NCBI GenBank assembly: GCA_003499325.1
Contig: DNIP01000089.1
Location: 1 to 10,428 of the forward strand
Direction: 5' to 3'
Source of the DNA: Oscillospiraceae bacterium
GTDB lineage: Bacteria > Bacillota > Clostridia > Oscillospirales > Acutalibacteraceae
Length of the DNA stretch: 10,428 nucleotides
Numbering within the stretch: position 1 is the stretch's first letter; each line of letters starts with the position of its first letter. Positions 1 through 6,048 of this stretch are shown here, one piece after another. The notes below the pieces were generated by a model. That model was not told the DNA's origin, made no database searches, and saw only the letters and a program-made list of their open reading frames with translations. The position numbers and the translations under genes are program-made.

Positions 1-411
1 CTGGTCACGGGCTACGGCCGTATCGGCAAGGTGCTGGCGCGGTATCTTCACATGATGGGCGCTGATGTGACCGTAGCGGCTCGCAAGGCTTTTGACCGTG
101 ATCGGATATCCGCAAGCGGCATGACCGCCGCGGATTATCCCGCGCTCGACTGGTCGCGGTACCGGGTGGTCGTCAACACCGTACCCGCCGAGGTGATCGA
201 CAAAGAAGCGATCGGGGAGATGCGGGAGGATGTATTCATCATCGATCTCGCGTCCCTGCCGGGCGGTGTGGATTTTGCTGCGGCAAAGGCGCGGGAGATT
301 TCCTGCATCCACGCGCTCTCCCTGCCGGGAAAAACAGCACCCCTCACCGCGGGAATCATCATCAAAGATACCATCATGAATCTGCTCGACCGAGAGGAGA
401 TTCCCGGATAA
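1..411 (+). CDS. dpaA: Dipicolinate synthase subunit A, C-terminal part (5' truncated by window edge)
   Basis: With DpaB, this protein makes dipicolinic acid from a dihydrodipicolinate-pathway intermediate in the mother cell during sporulation. The frame is open from base 1, so the gene starts upstream; 136 residues remain, against about 300 for the whole family member. The visible part opens with a Rossmann dinucleotide-binding turn (TGYGRIGKVLA, a G-x-G-x-x-G pattern). It ends with a stretch like the family C-terminus (SLPGKTAPLTAG, then a hydrophobic helix). dpaB begins 12 bases after the stop, so the two form an operon as in other spore formers. An internal ATG at 49-51 or TTG codons could be mistaken for a start, but the Rossmann motif before them is in frame. 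The identification rests on the motifs plus the dpaB neighbour; another NAD(P)-dependent dehydrogenase is unlikely in this position. Confidence 0.88.
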   Translation: MVTGYGRIGKVLARYLHMMGADVTVAARKAFDRDRISASGMTAADYPALDWSRYRVVVNTVPAEVIDKEAIGEMREDVFIIDLASLPGGVDFAAAKAREISCIHALSLPGKTAPLTAGIIIKDTIMNLLDREEIPG

Positions 412-423
412 AGGAGGAAAACG

Positions 424-999
424 GTGGAAAAGATAAAACTGGGCTATGCTTTGACCGGCTCCTTTTGCACCTTGGATAAAAGCATCAAAGAAATGGCGCG
501 GCTCGAGTCGCGGGATTATGATATCCTGCCGATCATGTCGGAGAACGCTTACACCGTATCTACCAGATTCGGTAAAGCGCATGACATTGTGACGCGGATC
601 GAGAATATTGCGCAAAAGAGCGTGATCCATACCGTCAGCGGCGCTGAGCCGATCGGCCCGCGCGGGATGTGCGATATCTTATTGGTCGCGCCGTGCACCG
701 GCAACACGCTCTCAAAGATCGCGCTGGGCATTACCGATACGCCTGTTACCATGGCGGTCAAATCCCAACTGAGGATCGGCGCTCCTGTGGTGCTGTGTTT
801 GGCGAGTAACGATGCGCTTGGCGCTTCCGCTGAGAATATCGGCAAATTGCTCAACCGCAAAAACGTGTACTTTGTACCGTTCTCACAGGACGATCCCGCC
901 AAAAAGCCGAACTCGCTGGTAGCGCACTTCGATCTGATCCCGCAGTGCCTTGAAAAAGCGCTCAAAGGGCAGCAGCTCCAGCCGATCTTCGCGTCATAA
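424..999 (+). CDS. dpaB: Dipicolinate synthase subunit B (flavoprotein)
   Basis: DpaB is the flavoprotein-fold partner of DpaA in spore dipicolinate synthesis. The protein has 191 residues, close to the usual 195-200. The N-terminal LTGSFCT (residues 10-16) is the phosphate-binding loop typical of this flavoprotein family. APCTGNT (89-95) is the second conserved cofactor loop, and the LASNDALG region follows. The start is GTG at 424, chosen because an AAGGAGG site (411-417) stands 6 bases before it and directly overlaps the end of dpaA. A hairpin terminator at 1064-1096 closes the operon. By family knowledge the operon is expressed in the late mother cell under sigma-K control; its promoter would lie upstream of this window, so this is not visible here. 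Its presence implies an endospore-forming Bacillota. Confidence 0.95.
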   Translation: MEKIKLGYALTGSFCTLDKSIKEMARLESRDYDILPIMSENAYTVSTRFGKAHDIVTRIENIAQKSVIHTVSGAEPIGPRGMCDILLVAPCTGNTLSKIALGITDTPVTMAVKSQLRIGAPVVLCLASNDALGASAENIGKLLNRKNVYFVPFSQDDPAKKPNSLVAHFDLIPQCLEKALKGQQLQPIFAS

Positions 1000-1000
1000 T

Positions 1001-1046
1001 CGTCATTGCGGAGCCTTTGACACGAAGGTCAAGGGCTGCGGCAACC
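1001..1046 (+). repeat. Intergenic stem-loop repeat, family A, full copy
   Basis: GTCATTGCGGAGCC at 1002-1015 matches 13 of 14 bases with GTCATTGCGAAGCC at 1725-1738. Here the motif opens a hairpin: 1012-1021 pairs with 1028-1037 (10 bp, one G-T), and TTGC (1006-1009) pairs with GCAA (1041-1044). It lies between the dpaB stop and its terminator. It resembles the small dispersed intergenic repeats common in gut Clostridia; its function is unknown. Confidence 0.55.
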
Positions 1047-1063
1047 TCAAACTATCTTGATAC

Positions 1064-1096
1064 AGGGCAGAGAAGGTGAAACTTTTCTGCCCTTTG
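1064..1096 (+). terminator. Rho-independent terminator of dpaAB
   Basis: A 12-bp stem (1064-1075 with 1082-1093, one G-T pair) with a 6-base loop is followed by a short T-rich tail (TTTGTTATT). It lies 64 bases after the dpaB stop and just before the next promoter. The weak T-run lowers certainty. Confidence 0.65.
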
Positions 1097-1099
1097 TTA

Positions 1100-1128
1100 T
1101 TGAAATGCAGGAATATTTATGGTAAAAT
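1100..1128 (+). promoter_or_regulatory. Sigma-70/SigA-type promoter for the 1193 gene
   Basis: TTGAAA (1100-1105), a 17-base spacer and TAAAAT (1123-1128). Transcription would start near 1135, giving a leader of about 58 bases. It follows directly on the dpaB terminator, so the next gene is a separate unit. Confidence 0.6.
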
Positions 1129-1192
1129 ATCAAATTGAGAATGATTGATTTAATGCGAATTACGAATTATAATCATTTGTTAGGAGAAAACA

Positions 1193-1711
1193 ATGAAGTA
1201 TTGCAAAACCTGTAAACAGCTGTGCTTCGGGGATAACCTACCGTTTGACGGCTGTAAGCATAAGCTCAGGGAGATCGAGGACATCAACGAGCCTGTCCGC
1301 CTGTGTATCGCGGGCGGCACGGAGCGCGCGATGCTGACCGGTATGCTCAAGGACGCGAACATTCCTTATGTGGAGGAGAATGTCTATCCGCAGGGCGTCG
1401 CGAATGAGATCGTCACGGGCTATGACGTCAAGCTGTCCAATATCTCGATCGTCGTGCCGTTTTCCGCGCTTCCCAAGGCGATCGAGCTGCTCGGTACCAT
1501 CGAAACGCTGAACAATGATCTCGAGCCGCATATGGACGAGATCAAGGCGCAGATCGAACGCCTGAAAGCAGAGAGGGAAGAGGCAAAGTCCATGAGCCCC
1601 GCCCTGCGCACCACGATCAAGGTGCTCACCGCATTGGTGTTCTTGGCGCTGATCGCGTTAGCGGTGTTCGGCACCGACGCGCTCACAAGCTGGTTCAAGA
1701 GCTTGTTTTAA
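1193..1711 (+). CDS. Membrane-anchored protein with N-terminal Cys/His cluster and DUF2007-like domain
   Basis: A 172-residue protein of unknown function. Residues 4-23 hold C4-x2-C7, C11 and C21-x-H23, which could form a small zinc ribbon. Residues about 35-105 resemble the DUF2007 'putative signal transducing protein' fold, with strands and helices around GGTERAMLTGMLKDANIPYV. A charged, possibly coiled-coil helix (about 109-134) follows. One membrane segment (about 144-160, KVLTALVFLALIALAVFG) then leaves a short tail. There is no signal peptide, so the ribbon and DUF2007-like part would face the cytoplasm. The start is supported by AGGAG (1182-1186) 6 bases before ATG. The gene has its own promoter and no clear operon partner. 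The domain call is from memory of the family pattern and is moderate; no reaction can be assigned. Confidence 0.72.
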   Translation: MKYCKTCKQLCFGDNLPFDGCKHKLREIEDINEPVRLCIAGGTERAMLTGMLKDANIPYVEENVYPQGVANEIVTGYDVKLSNISIVVPFSALPKAIELLGTIETLNNDLEPHMDEIKAQIERLKAEREEAKSMSPALRTTIKVLTALVFLALIALAVFGTDALTSWFKSLF

Positions 1712-1724
1712 GCCCATACAAATT

Positions 1725-1738
1725 GTCATTGCGAAGCC
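1725..1738 (+). repeat. Family A repeat, truncated copy
   Basis: GTCATTGCGAAGCC, 13 of 14 bases identical to the start of the repeat at 1001-1046. The second half of that repeat is missing and is replaced a few bases later by a family B element, as if one element sits inside or against the other. Confidence 0.5.
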
Positions 1739-1743
1739 AAAAA

Positions 1744-1795
1744 GCCTCCCTTTCCTAAGGAAGGTGCCGTGGACACATGTGTTCACGGCGGAGGG
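1744..1795 (+). repeat. Intergenic palindromic repeat, family B, forward copy
   Basis: The core GCCTCCCTTTCCTAAGGAAG forms a short hairpin. It is followed by a second hairpin (1766-1775 with 1780-1789, CATG loop), and CCTCC (1745-1749) can pair with GGAGG (1790-1794) to close a three-way structure. The same core occurs inverted at 3864-3906. Elements of this shape, with a conserved CCT-rich arm and a variable stem, look like dispersed repeats of Oscillospiraceae-type genomes. It fills most of the gap between the 1193 gene and metY; no T-run is present. Confidence 0.6.
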
Positions 1796-1821
1796 TTGAT
1801 AGTTAAGAGATTCACCCCTCA

Positions 1822-1827
1822 TATAAT
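1822..1827 (+). promoter_or_regulatory. Candidate -10 box for the metY-ispD unit
   Basis: TATAAT lies 38 bases before the metY start. The best -35 candidates are TTGATA (1796-1801, spacer 20, too long) at the edge of the repeat and TAGTTA (1800-1805, spacer 16). The -10 is good and the -35 is poor. No S-box-like (SAM riboswitch) structure was recognised in the 153-base gap. Confidence 0.35.
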
Positions 1828-1864
1828 GTAATAATATATTAATCATTTGTTGGAGGTAAATGAT

Positions 1865-3130
1865 ATGAAAATCGATACAAAATGCGTACAGGCAGGCTAT
1901 GAACCGCAGAACGGCGAACCTCGCGTTCTGCCGATCGTTCAGAGCACGACCTTTGTTTATGACAGCGCCGAGACCATGGGCAAGCTGTTCGACCTGGAAG
2001 CGGACGGCTGCTTCTACACCCGTCTGGCGAATCCCACGCTCAACACTGTCGCAAGCAAGATTGCCGCTCTGGAAGGCGGCGTCGGCGCGATGCTGACCGC
2101 TTCGGGACAGGCTGCGTCCCTCATCAGTATCACCAATATCGCCAAGGCGGGCGATCATGTCATCGCTTCCGCCGCGATCTACGGCGGTACCTTCAACCTG
2201 TTCAACAAGACCCTGCGTGATCTTGGGATCGCGTTCGATTTTGTAAGCCCCGTCATCACTGCCGAGGAGCTCGACAAGGCGTTTCAACCCAACACCAAGG
2301 CGGTGTTCATCGAGACCGTCACCAATCCGTCTCTGGATGTCGTCGATATCGAACTGTTCGCCAAGGTCGCTCACGCGCACCATGTGCCGCTGATCGTAGA
2401 CAACACCTTCGCGACCCCGATCAACTGCCGTCCCTTTGAGTGGGGCGCCGATATCGTCGTCCATTCCACCTCCAAGTATATGGACGGTCATGCTGTGGCA
2501 CTGGGCGGCGTTGTCGTTGACTCCGGTAACTTTGACTGGACAAGCGGCGATTTCCCGATGCTCACCACGCCCGACGAGACCTATCACGGCGTTGTCTATA
2601 CCGAGCAGTTCGGCAAGGCGGCGTATATCACCAAGTGCTGTACCCACCTTATGCGTGACTTCGGCGCGCAGCAGTCGCCGCAAAACGCGTTCCTGCTCAA
2701 TCTGGGACTGGATACTTTGGCGCTGAGAATGGCGCGCCATTGCTCCAATGCGCAGACCGCCGCCGAGTTCCTCGAGAGCCACGACAAGGTAGAGTCCGTC
2801 AACTACCCGGGTCTGAAATCCAATCAGTATTATGATATCGCGAAGAAGTATATGCCCAACGGCTCCTGCGGCGTGATCTCCGTCTGCCTCAAGGGCGGCA
2901 AGGAGGGCGCAGTGCGCTTTATGGAAGCGCTTAAGCTTGCGAAGATCGTCATCCATGTTGCGGACGCGCGCACCTGCGTGCTCCATCCCGCGTCCACGAC
3001 CCACCGCCAGCTCACCGATCAACAGCTGATCGACGCGGGTATCGCGCCGAACATGGTGCGTTTGTCCGTCGGTATCGAGGATCCCGAGGATATCATCGAG
3101 GATCTCAAGCAGGCTTTGGAGCAGGTATAA
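1865..3130 (+). CDS. metY: O-acetylhomoserine sulfhydrylase (Cys/Met metabolism PLP enzyme)
   Basis: A cytoplasmic PLP enzyme that replaces the acetyl group of O-acetyl-L-homoserine with sulfide to give homocysteine for methionine. It has 421 residues, the usual size of the long MetY-type subgroup (cystathionine gamma-synthases are nearer 380). YTRLANPT (51-58) carries the Tyr and Arg that hold the PLP phosphate. VVHSTSKYMDGH contains the Schiff-base Lys204. The C-terminal RLSVGIEDPEDIIEDL is typical. ATG at 1865 is chosen because GGAGG (1852-1856) stands 8 bases before it; an in-frame TTG at 1847 lies upstream of that site and is rejected. ispD starts one base after the stop, implying one transcript. 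A homoserine-utilising relative cannot be excluded from motifs alone, but length and sequence favour O-acetylhomoserine. Confidence 0.92.
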   Translation: MKIDTKCVQAGYEPQNGEPRVLPIVQSTTFVYDSAETMGKLFDLEADGCFYTRLANPTLNTVASKIAALEGGVGAMLTASGQAASLISITNIAKAGDHVIASAAIYGGTFNLFNKTLRDLGIAFDFVSPVITAEELDKAFQPNTKAVFIETVTNPSLDVVDIELFAKVAHAHHVPLIVDNTFATPINCRPFEWGADIVVHSTSKYMDGHAVALGGVVVDSGNFDWTSGDFPMLTTPDETYHGVVYTEQFGKAAYITKCCTHLMRDFGAQQSPQNAFLLNLGLDTLALRMARHCSNAQTAAEFLESHDKVESVNYPGLKSNQYYDIAKKYMPNGSCGVISVCLKGGKEGAVRFMEALKLAKIVIHVADARTCVLHPASTTHRQLTDQQLIDAGIAPNMVRLSVGIEDPEDIIEDLKQALEQV

Positions 3131-3131
3131 T

Positions 3132-3821
3132 ATGTCGGACAGATTTACCTCCGCGATCATCGTTGCGGCGGGCGACAGCACCCGCATGGGCTTCAAAATG
3201 TCCAAGCAGCTGATCCCCCTCAACGGCCGCGCGGCGATCGAATACACCCTCAAGGCGTTTCAGGATTGCAGTCTGATCGACGAGATCATCGTCGTGGCGC
3301 GATCCGGCGATATCGACAGTATCGCGCACATCGCCTTTAACTTCAAGAAGGTCTCCTCTGTCACCTCCGGCGGCGCTACCCGTACACTGAGCGTCAAAAG
3401 GGGTATTCTTGCGGCGGATAAGCGCGTGACGCATTACGCGATCCACGACGGCGCGAGGGTATTGATCACCCCCGAGCAGATCGAAAAGGTGCTCAATGTG
3501 GCGTTTGAATGCGGCGCGGCGGCGCCCGGTACTCCCGTGACGGATACCGTCAAAATGATCGATGAAAACGGCGTGATCTTATCCACGCCCGACCGCTCCG
3601 CCATGTGGTCGGTACAAACGCCCCAGATTTTTGAAAAGGAGCTGTATCGCCGCGCGATGGAGCACGCGGAAAAGAATGAACTTGCCGTAACGGACGACTG
3701 CTCGATGGTCGAGGCGATCGGCGAAAAGGTGCGTTTGATCCGCGGCGAATACTCCAACATCAAGCTCACCACACCGGTGGATATCACGCTGGCGGAAGCC
3801 ATGCTCAAAAAGAGAAAATAA
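3132..3821 (+). CDS. ispD: 2-C-methyl-D-erythritol 4-phosphate cytidylyltransferase
   Basis: Third enzyme of the MEP isoprenoid pathway: it joins CTP and 2-C-methyl-D-erythritol 4-phosphate to give CDP-ME. It has 229 residues, normal for IspD. The nucleotide loop is AAGDSTRMG (12-20), with Lys25-Gln26 in place of the usual P-K-Q context. GGATRTLSV (80-88), HDGAR (105-109), PVTDTVK (135-141), QTPQIF (162-167) and the late NIKLTTPVD motif are all present in order. The second Gly of the classic G-x-G loop is Ser and the Pro before Lys-Gln is Ser; such loops occur in Clostridia, so activity is expected. The start lies one base after metY, with GGAG (3118-3121) inside the metY end as its ribosome site. 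ispF follows 103 bases on, separated by a repeat. Confidence 0.94.
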   Translation: MSDRFTSAIIVAAGDSTRMGFKMSKQLIPLNGRAAIEYTLKAFQDCSLIDEIIVVARSGDIDSIAHIAFNFKKVSSVTSGGATRTLSVKRGILAADKRVTHYAIHDGARVLITPEQIEKVLNVAFECGAAAPGTPVTDTVKMIDENGVILSTPDRSAMWSVQTPQIFEKELYRRAMEHAEKNELAVTDDCSMVEAIGEKVRLIRGEYSNIKLTTPVDITLAEAMLKKRK

Positions 3822-3863
3822 AAGGCTTCTCGCTTTCGCTCGATCAAATCATACAATTCATCC

Positions 3864-3906
3864 GTCACCCCTGCGGGTGACACCTTCCTTTCCCAAAGGA
3901 AGGCTT
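3864..3906 (-). repeat. Intergenic palindromic repeat, family B, inverted copy
   Basis: Read on the minus strand this copy begins AAGCCTTCCTTTGGGAAAGG and continues GAAGGTG, matching the core at 1744-1766. The CCTTCCTTT arm (3883-3891) pairs with AAAGGAAGG (3895-3903). A second, copy-specific hairpin, GTCACCC with GGGTGAC (3864-3870 and 3875-3881), replaces the variable stem. It sits between ispD and ispF and ends 19 bases before the ispF start. Confidence 0.6.
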
Positions 3907-3924
3907 AAGAAAGGCTGTGACTAC

Positions 3925-4398
3925 ATGAGAATCGGACACGGATATGACGTACATCGTTTTAAAAAAGGCAGAGAGCTGATCCTCGGCGGCGTTGAGATCC
4001 CGTATGAGATGGGGCTCGACGGTCATTCCGACGCGGACGTCCTGCTCCATGCCGTGATGGACGCGCTGTTGGGCGCGGCGGCGCTCGGCGATATCGGCAA
4101 GCATTTTCCCGATACCGATCCGAAGTACAAGGACGCTGAGAGCACCAAGCTGCTCTGGGATGTGGTCGGCTTGATTGAAGAAAACGGCTTTAAGCCCCAC
4201 AACATCGATTGCACCATCTGCGCGCAGGAGCCGAAGCTCGCACCGTATATCGACGAGATGCGCTCCAATATCGCGGTCGCCTGCGGCTTGAAGAAAAGCG
4301 CCGTGAGCGTCAAAGCGACTACGGAAGAAGGCTTGGGCTTTACTGGCTCCATGCAGGGCATGTCCGCGACCGCGGTTTGCTTGTTGGATGAAGTGTAA
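3925..4398 (+). CDS. ispF: 2-C-methyl-D-erythritol 2,4-cyclodiphosphate synthase
   Basis: Fifth enzyme of the MEP pathway: it cyclises CDP-ME 2-phosphate to ME-2,4-cyclodiphosphate with release of CMP, working as a trimer with active sites at the subunit interfaces. It has 157 residues. The zinc ligands Asp8, His10 and His42 are at the family positions, in [12 protein letters not shown] and the [10 protein letters not shown] segment. His34 and Asp56 are also present, and [11 protein letters not shown] near the C-terminus is the nucleotide-binding loop. The start at 3925 gives the canonical N-terminus. An in-frame ATG at 3877 would add 16 residues encoded by the repeat and is rejected; AAAGG (3910-3914) is a modest ribosome site. 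It probably continues the metY-ispD transcript through the repeat. The step between IspD and IspF (IspE) is not in the window. Confidence 0.96.
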   Translation: MRIGHGYDVHRFKKGRELILGGVEIPYEMGLDGHSDADVLLHAVMDALLGAAALGDIGKHFPDTDPKYKDAESTKLLWDVVGLIEENGFKPHNIDCTICAQEPKLAPYIDEMRSNIAVACGLKKSAVSVKATTEEGLGFTGSMQGMSATAVCLLDEV

Positions 4399-4456
4399 CG
4401 GACAACGGTAATCGTTACTTGCGTCCAACCTAGAATAATATAATCATGTTTCTTGT

Positions 4457-4493
4457 ACCTCTCTCATAGATATAATGAGAGAGGTGCTTTTTT
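4457..4493 (+). terminator. Hairpin plus T-run overlapping the dacF ribosome binding site
   Basis: A perfect 11-bp stem (ACCTCTCTCAT 4457-4467 with ATGAGAGAGGT 4475-4485) and 7-base loop are followed by GC and six T's (4488-4493) that touch the dacF ATG. The shape is that of an intrinsic terminator after ispF. The right arm also contains GAGAGG (4479-4484), the only plausible ribosome site of dacF. TATAAT at 4471-4476 lies in the loop and top of the right arm. A second TATAAT (4439-4444, with TTACTT at 4415-4420, spacer 18) is a possible upstream promoter. It may act as terminator, attenuator or translation-controlling hairpin. Confidence 0.65.
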
Positions 4494-5633
4494 ATGAAGA
4501 TCAAACACATAACCGCAATCTTCCTATCCGTCCTGATGATGCTGATCCCGACCGTATCCGTCGGCGCGTTGAGCGAGGGCGATATCGCGTCACCCGCGGC
4601 GGTATTGATGGACGCTAACTCGGGTAAAATTCTTTTTGAGAAAAATGCGCATGAGCAGCGCGCCTGTGCTTCCATCACCAAGGTGATGACCCTGACACTC
4701 GTGATGGAGGCGGTCGACAGCGGCAAGATCCACATGGACGACGTTGTGACCGCATCCGCGCATGCCGCCTCGATGGGCGGCTCCGATATCTGGCTCGAGG
4801 AGGGCGAGCAGATGAGCGTGGATGATATGATCAAGGCGACCGCCGTTGCCTCCGCCAATGACGCGGCTGTCGCGTTGGCTGAGTTCGTTTGCGGCAGTGA
4901 GGAGGATTTTGTCGCCGCGATGAACGAGAAGGCTGCCGCGCTCGGGATGACCGATACCACCTTCAAGAACTGTAACGGTCTGGATGAAGAGGGGCACATC
5001 ACCTCGGCGTATGACGTCGCCTTGATGTCGCGCGAGCTGATCAAGCATGAAAAGATCTATGACTACACCTCGATCTGGATCGATGAGCTGCGCGGGGGAG
5101 AGACCCAGATCGTCAATACCAACAAGCTATTAAAGAGCTACGACGGTATCACGGGGCTGAAAACGGGTACCACCGGCGACGCGGGCTCGTGTATCTCGGC
5201 GACCGCTCAGCGCAACGGCTTGAGCCTGATCGCGGTGGTGTTGGGGGCTGATACCGGCAAAGGGCGATTCAAGGACGCGGCGACCCTGCTTGATTACGGC
5301 TTCGCGAACTTCGAGACGCGTGAGCTGAGCCTGGAGGAGGAGCTGTCTCCGATCACCGTCGAGGGCGGTATGCAGAACACGGTGCCGATCTCATGCGATG
5401 ATTCGACCTATCTCACCGTACCTAAGGGCGAGGGCGGGGGATTACAGCAGAAGCTCGAGCTTCCCGAGAACATCACCGCCCCTGTCGCAAAGGGCGATAC
5501 GGTAGGCGCTCTGCGCTTCATCCTTGGTGATGAAGAGATCGCGTCCTTCAATATCACAGCGGATGAAGCGGTGGAGGAGAAGAGCTTTAGCAGTATTCTG
5601 AAATTGCTGTTCCAATCGATGGTGAAGCTGTAA
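4494..5633 (+). CDS. dacF: D-alanyl-D-alanine carboxypeptidase, PBP5/DacF type (peptidase S11)
   Basis: A penicillin-binding protein that trims the terminal D-Ala from peptidoglycan stem peptides outside the membrane. It has 379 residues. A signal peptide spans about 1-25 (charged MKIKH, hydrophobic run, VGA end). The three active-site motifs are in order: S60-I-T-K63, S120-A-N122 and K223-T-G225. A beta-rich C-terminal domain follows (about 285-355). The final helix (SILKLLFQSMVKL) is amphipathic with basic residues, as in family members that dock on the membrane. In spore formers, S11 members include vegetative DacA and sporulation DacF/DacB; the choice of DacF is by general likeness only. 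ATG at 4494 is directly preceded by a T-run and hairpin, an unusual start region. No clear terminator follows, only the inverted-repeat element at 5651. Confidence 0.93.
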   Translation: MKIKHITAIFLSVLMMLIPTVSVGALSEGDIASPAAVLMDANSGKILFEKNAHEQRACASITKVMTLTLVMEAVDSGKIHMDDVVTASAHAASMGGSDIWLEEGEQMSVDDMIKATAVASANDAAVALAEFVCGSEEDFVAAMNEKAAALGMTDTTFKNCNGLDEEGHITSAYDVALMSRELIKHEKIYDYTSIWIDELRGGETQIVNTNKLLKSYDGITGLKTGTTGDAGSCISATAQRNGLSLIAVVLGADTGKGRFKDAATLLDYGFANFETRELSLEEELSPITVEGGMQNTVPISCDDSTYLTVPKGEGGGLQQKLELPENITAPVAKGDTVGALRFILGDEEIASFNITADEAVEEKSFSSILKLLFQSMVKL

Positions 5634-5650
5634 GAATGGCGGCGTGTGTC

Positions 5651-5781
5651 TTGTAGGGTACGGCATTTGGATACGCGTATCCGACGTACCGAGAATGACG
5701 GGCGTTTCTGATATCGAAAACGTGAGATAGGAATACAACGCTTCTGCCACGCGGTACGTCGACAAGCGCCGTACCCTACAA
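5651..5781. repeat. 131-base element with 14-bp perfect terminal inverted repeats
   Basis: TTGTAGGGTACGGC (5651-5664) and its exact reverse complement (5768-5781) bound the element. Inside are a 14-base palindrome GGATACGCGTATCC (5669-5682) and a second inverted pair GACGTACC (5683-5690) / GGTACGTC (5753-5760), so the ends can fold together. No open frame of note lies inside. It looks like a MITE-like or palindromic intergenic repeat, but no flanking target duplication is evident. It fills much of the 415-base gap between dacF and pgi. Confidence 0.6.
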
Positions 5782-5927
5782 TTCTCTTTGAAGTTGCGTG
5801 CTTTCGGTACGCCGATACGCGTGTGACCGATATGATATATCAATAAATTCGTTCTCTACATCTTGTGTCCTCCGGCTGATTTCCTATCAAAATTTAGAAT
5901 TCATTCATAATAAATCGGATAAAATTG

Positions 5928-5956
5928 TTGCAAAGCCCGCCGAAATATAGTATAAT
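5928..5956 (+). promoter_or_regulatory. SigA-type promoter of pgi
   Basis: TTGCAA (5928-5933), a 17-base spacer and a perfect TATAAT (5951-5956) in AT-rich DNA. Start near 5963 gives a leader of about 86 bases before pgi. No riboswitch-like fold was recognised in that leader. Confidence 0.75.
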
Positions 5957-6048
5957 GCTATTAATCATATAAGAAGAAGTGTGTATATTTCCTGCAAAGA
6001 AACATGGAGGTATTATATTTCTTCTTGGGAATTATAAGGAGGGTATTT

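Noticed and set aside
1712..1864. SAM riboswitch or T-box before metY
   Set aside because: The gap is mostly repeat hairpins; none of the conserved riboswitch or T-box core sequence was recognised.
1658..3253. A 531-codon open frame on the minus strand across metY
   Set aside because: It is a shadow of the GC-rich third positions of metY, runs opposite a well-conserved enzyme, and shows no domain or ribosome site.
4430..5044. Minus-strand frame overlapping dacF
   Set aside because: Antisense to the SxxK and SxN region of a clear carboxypeptidase; serine-rich low-complexity shadow.
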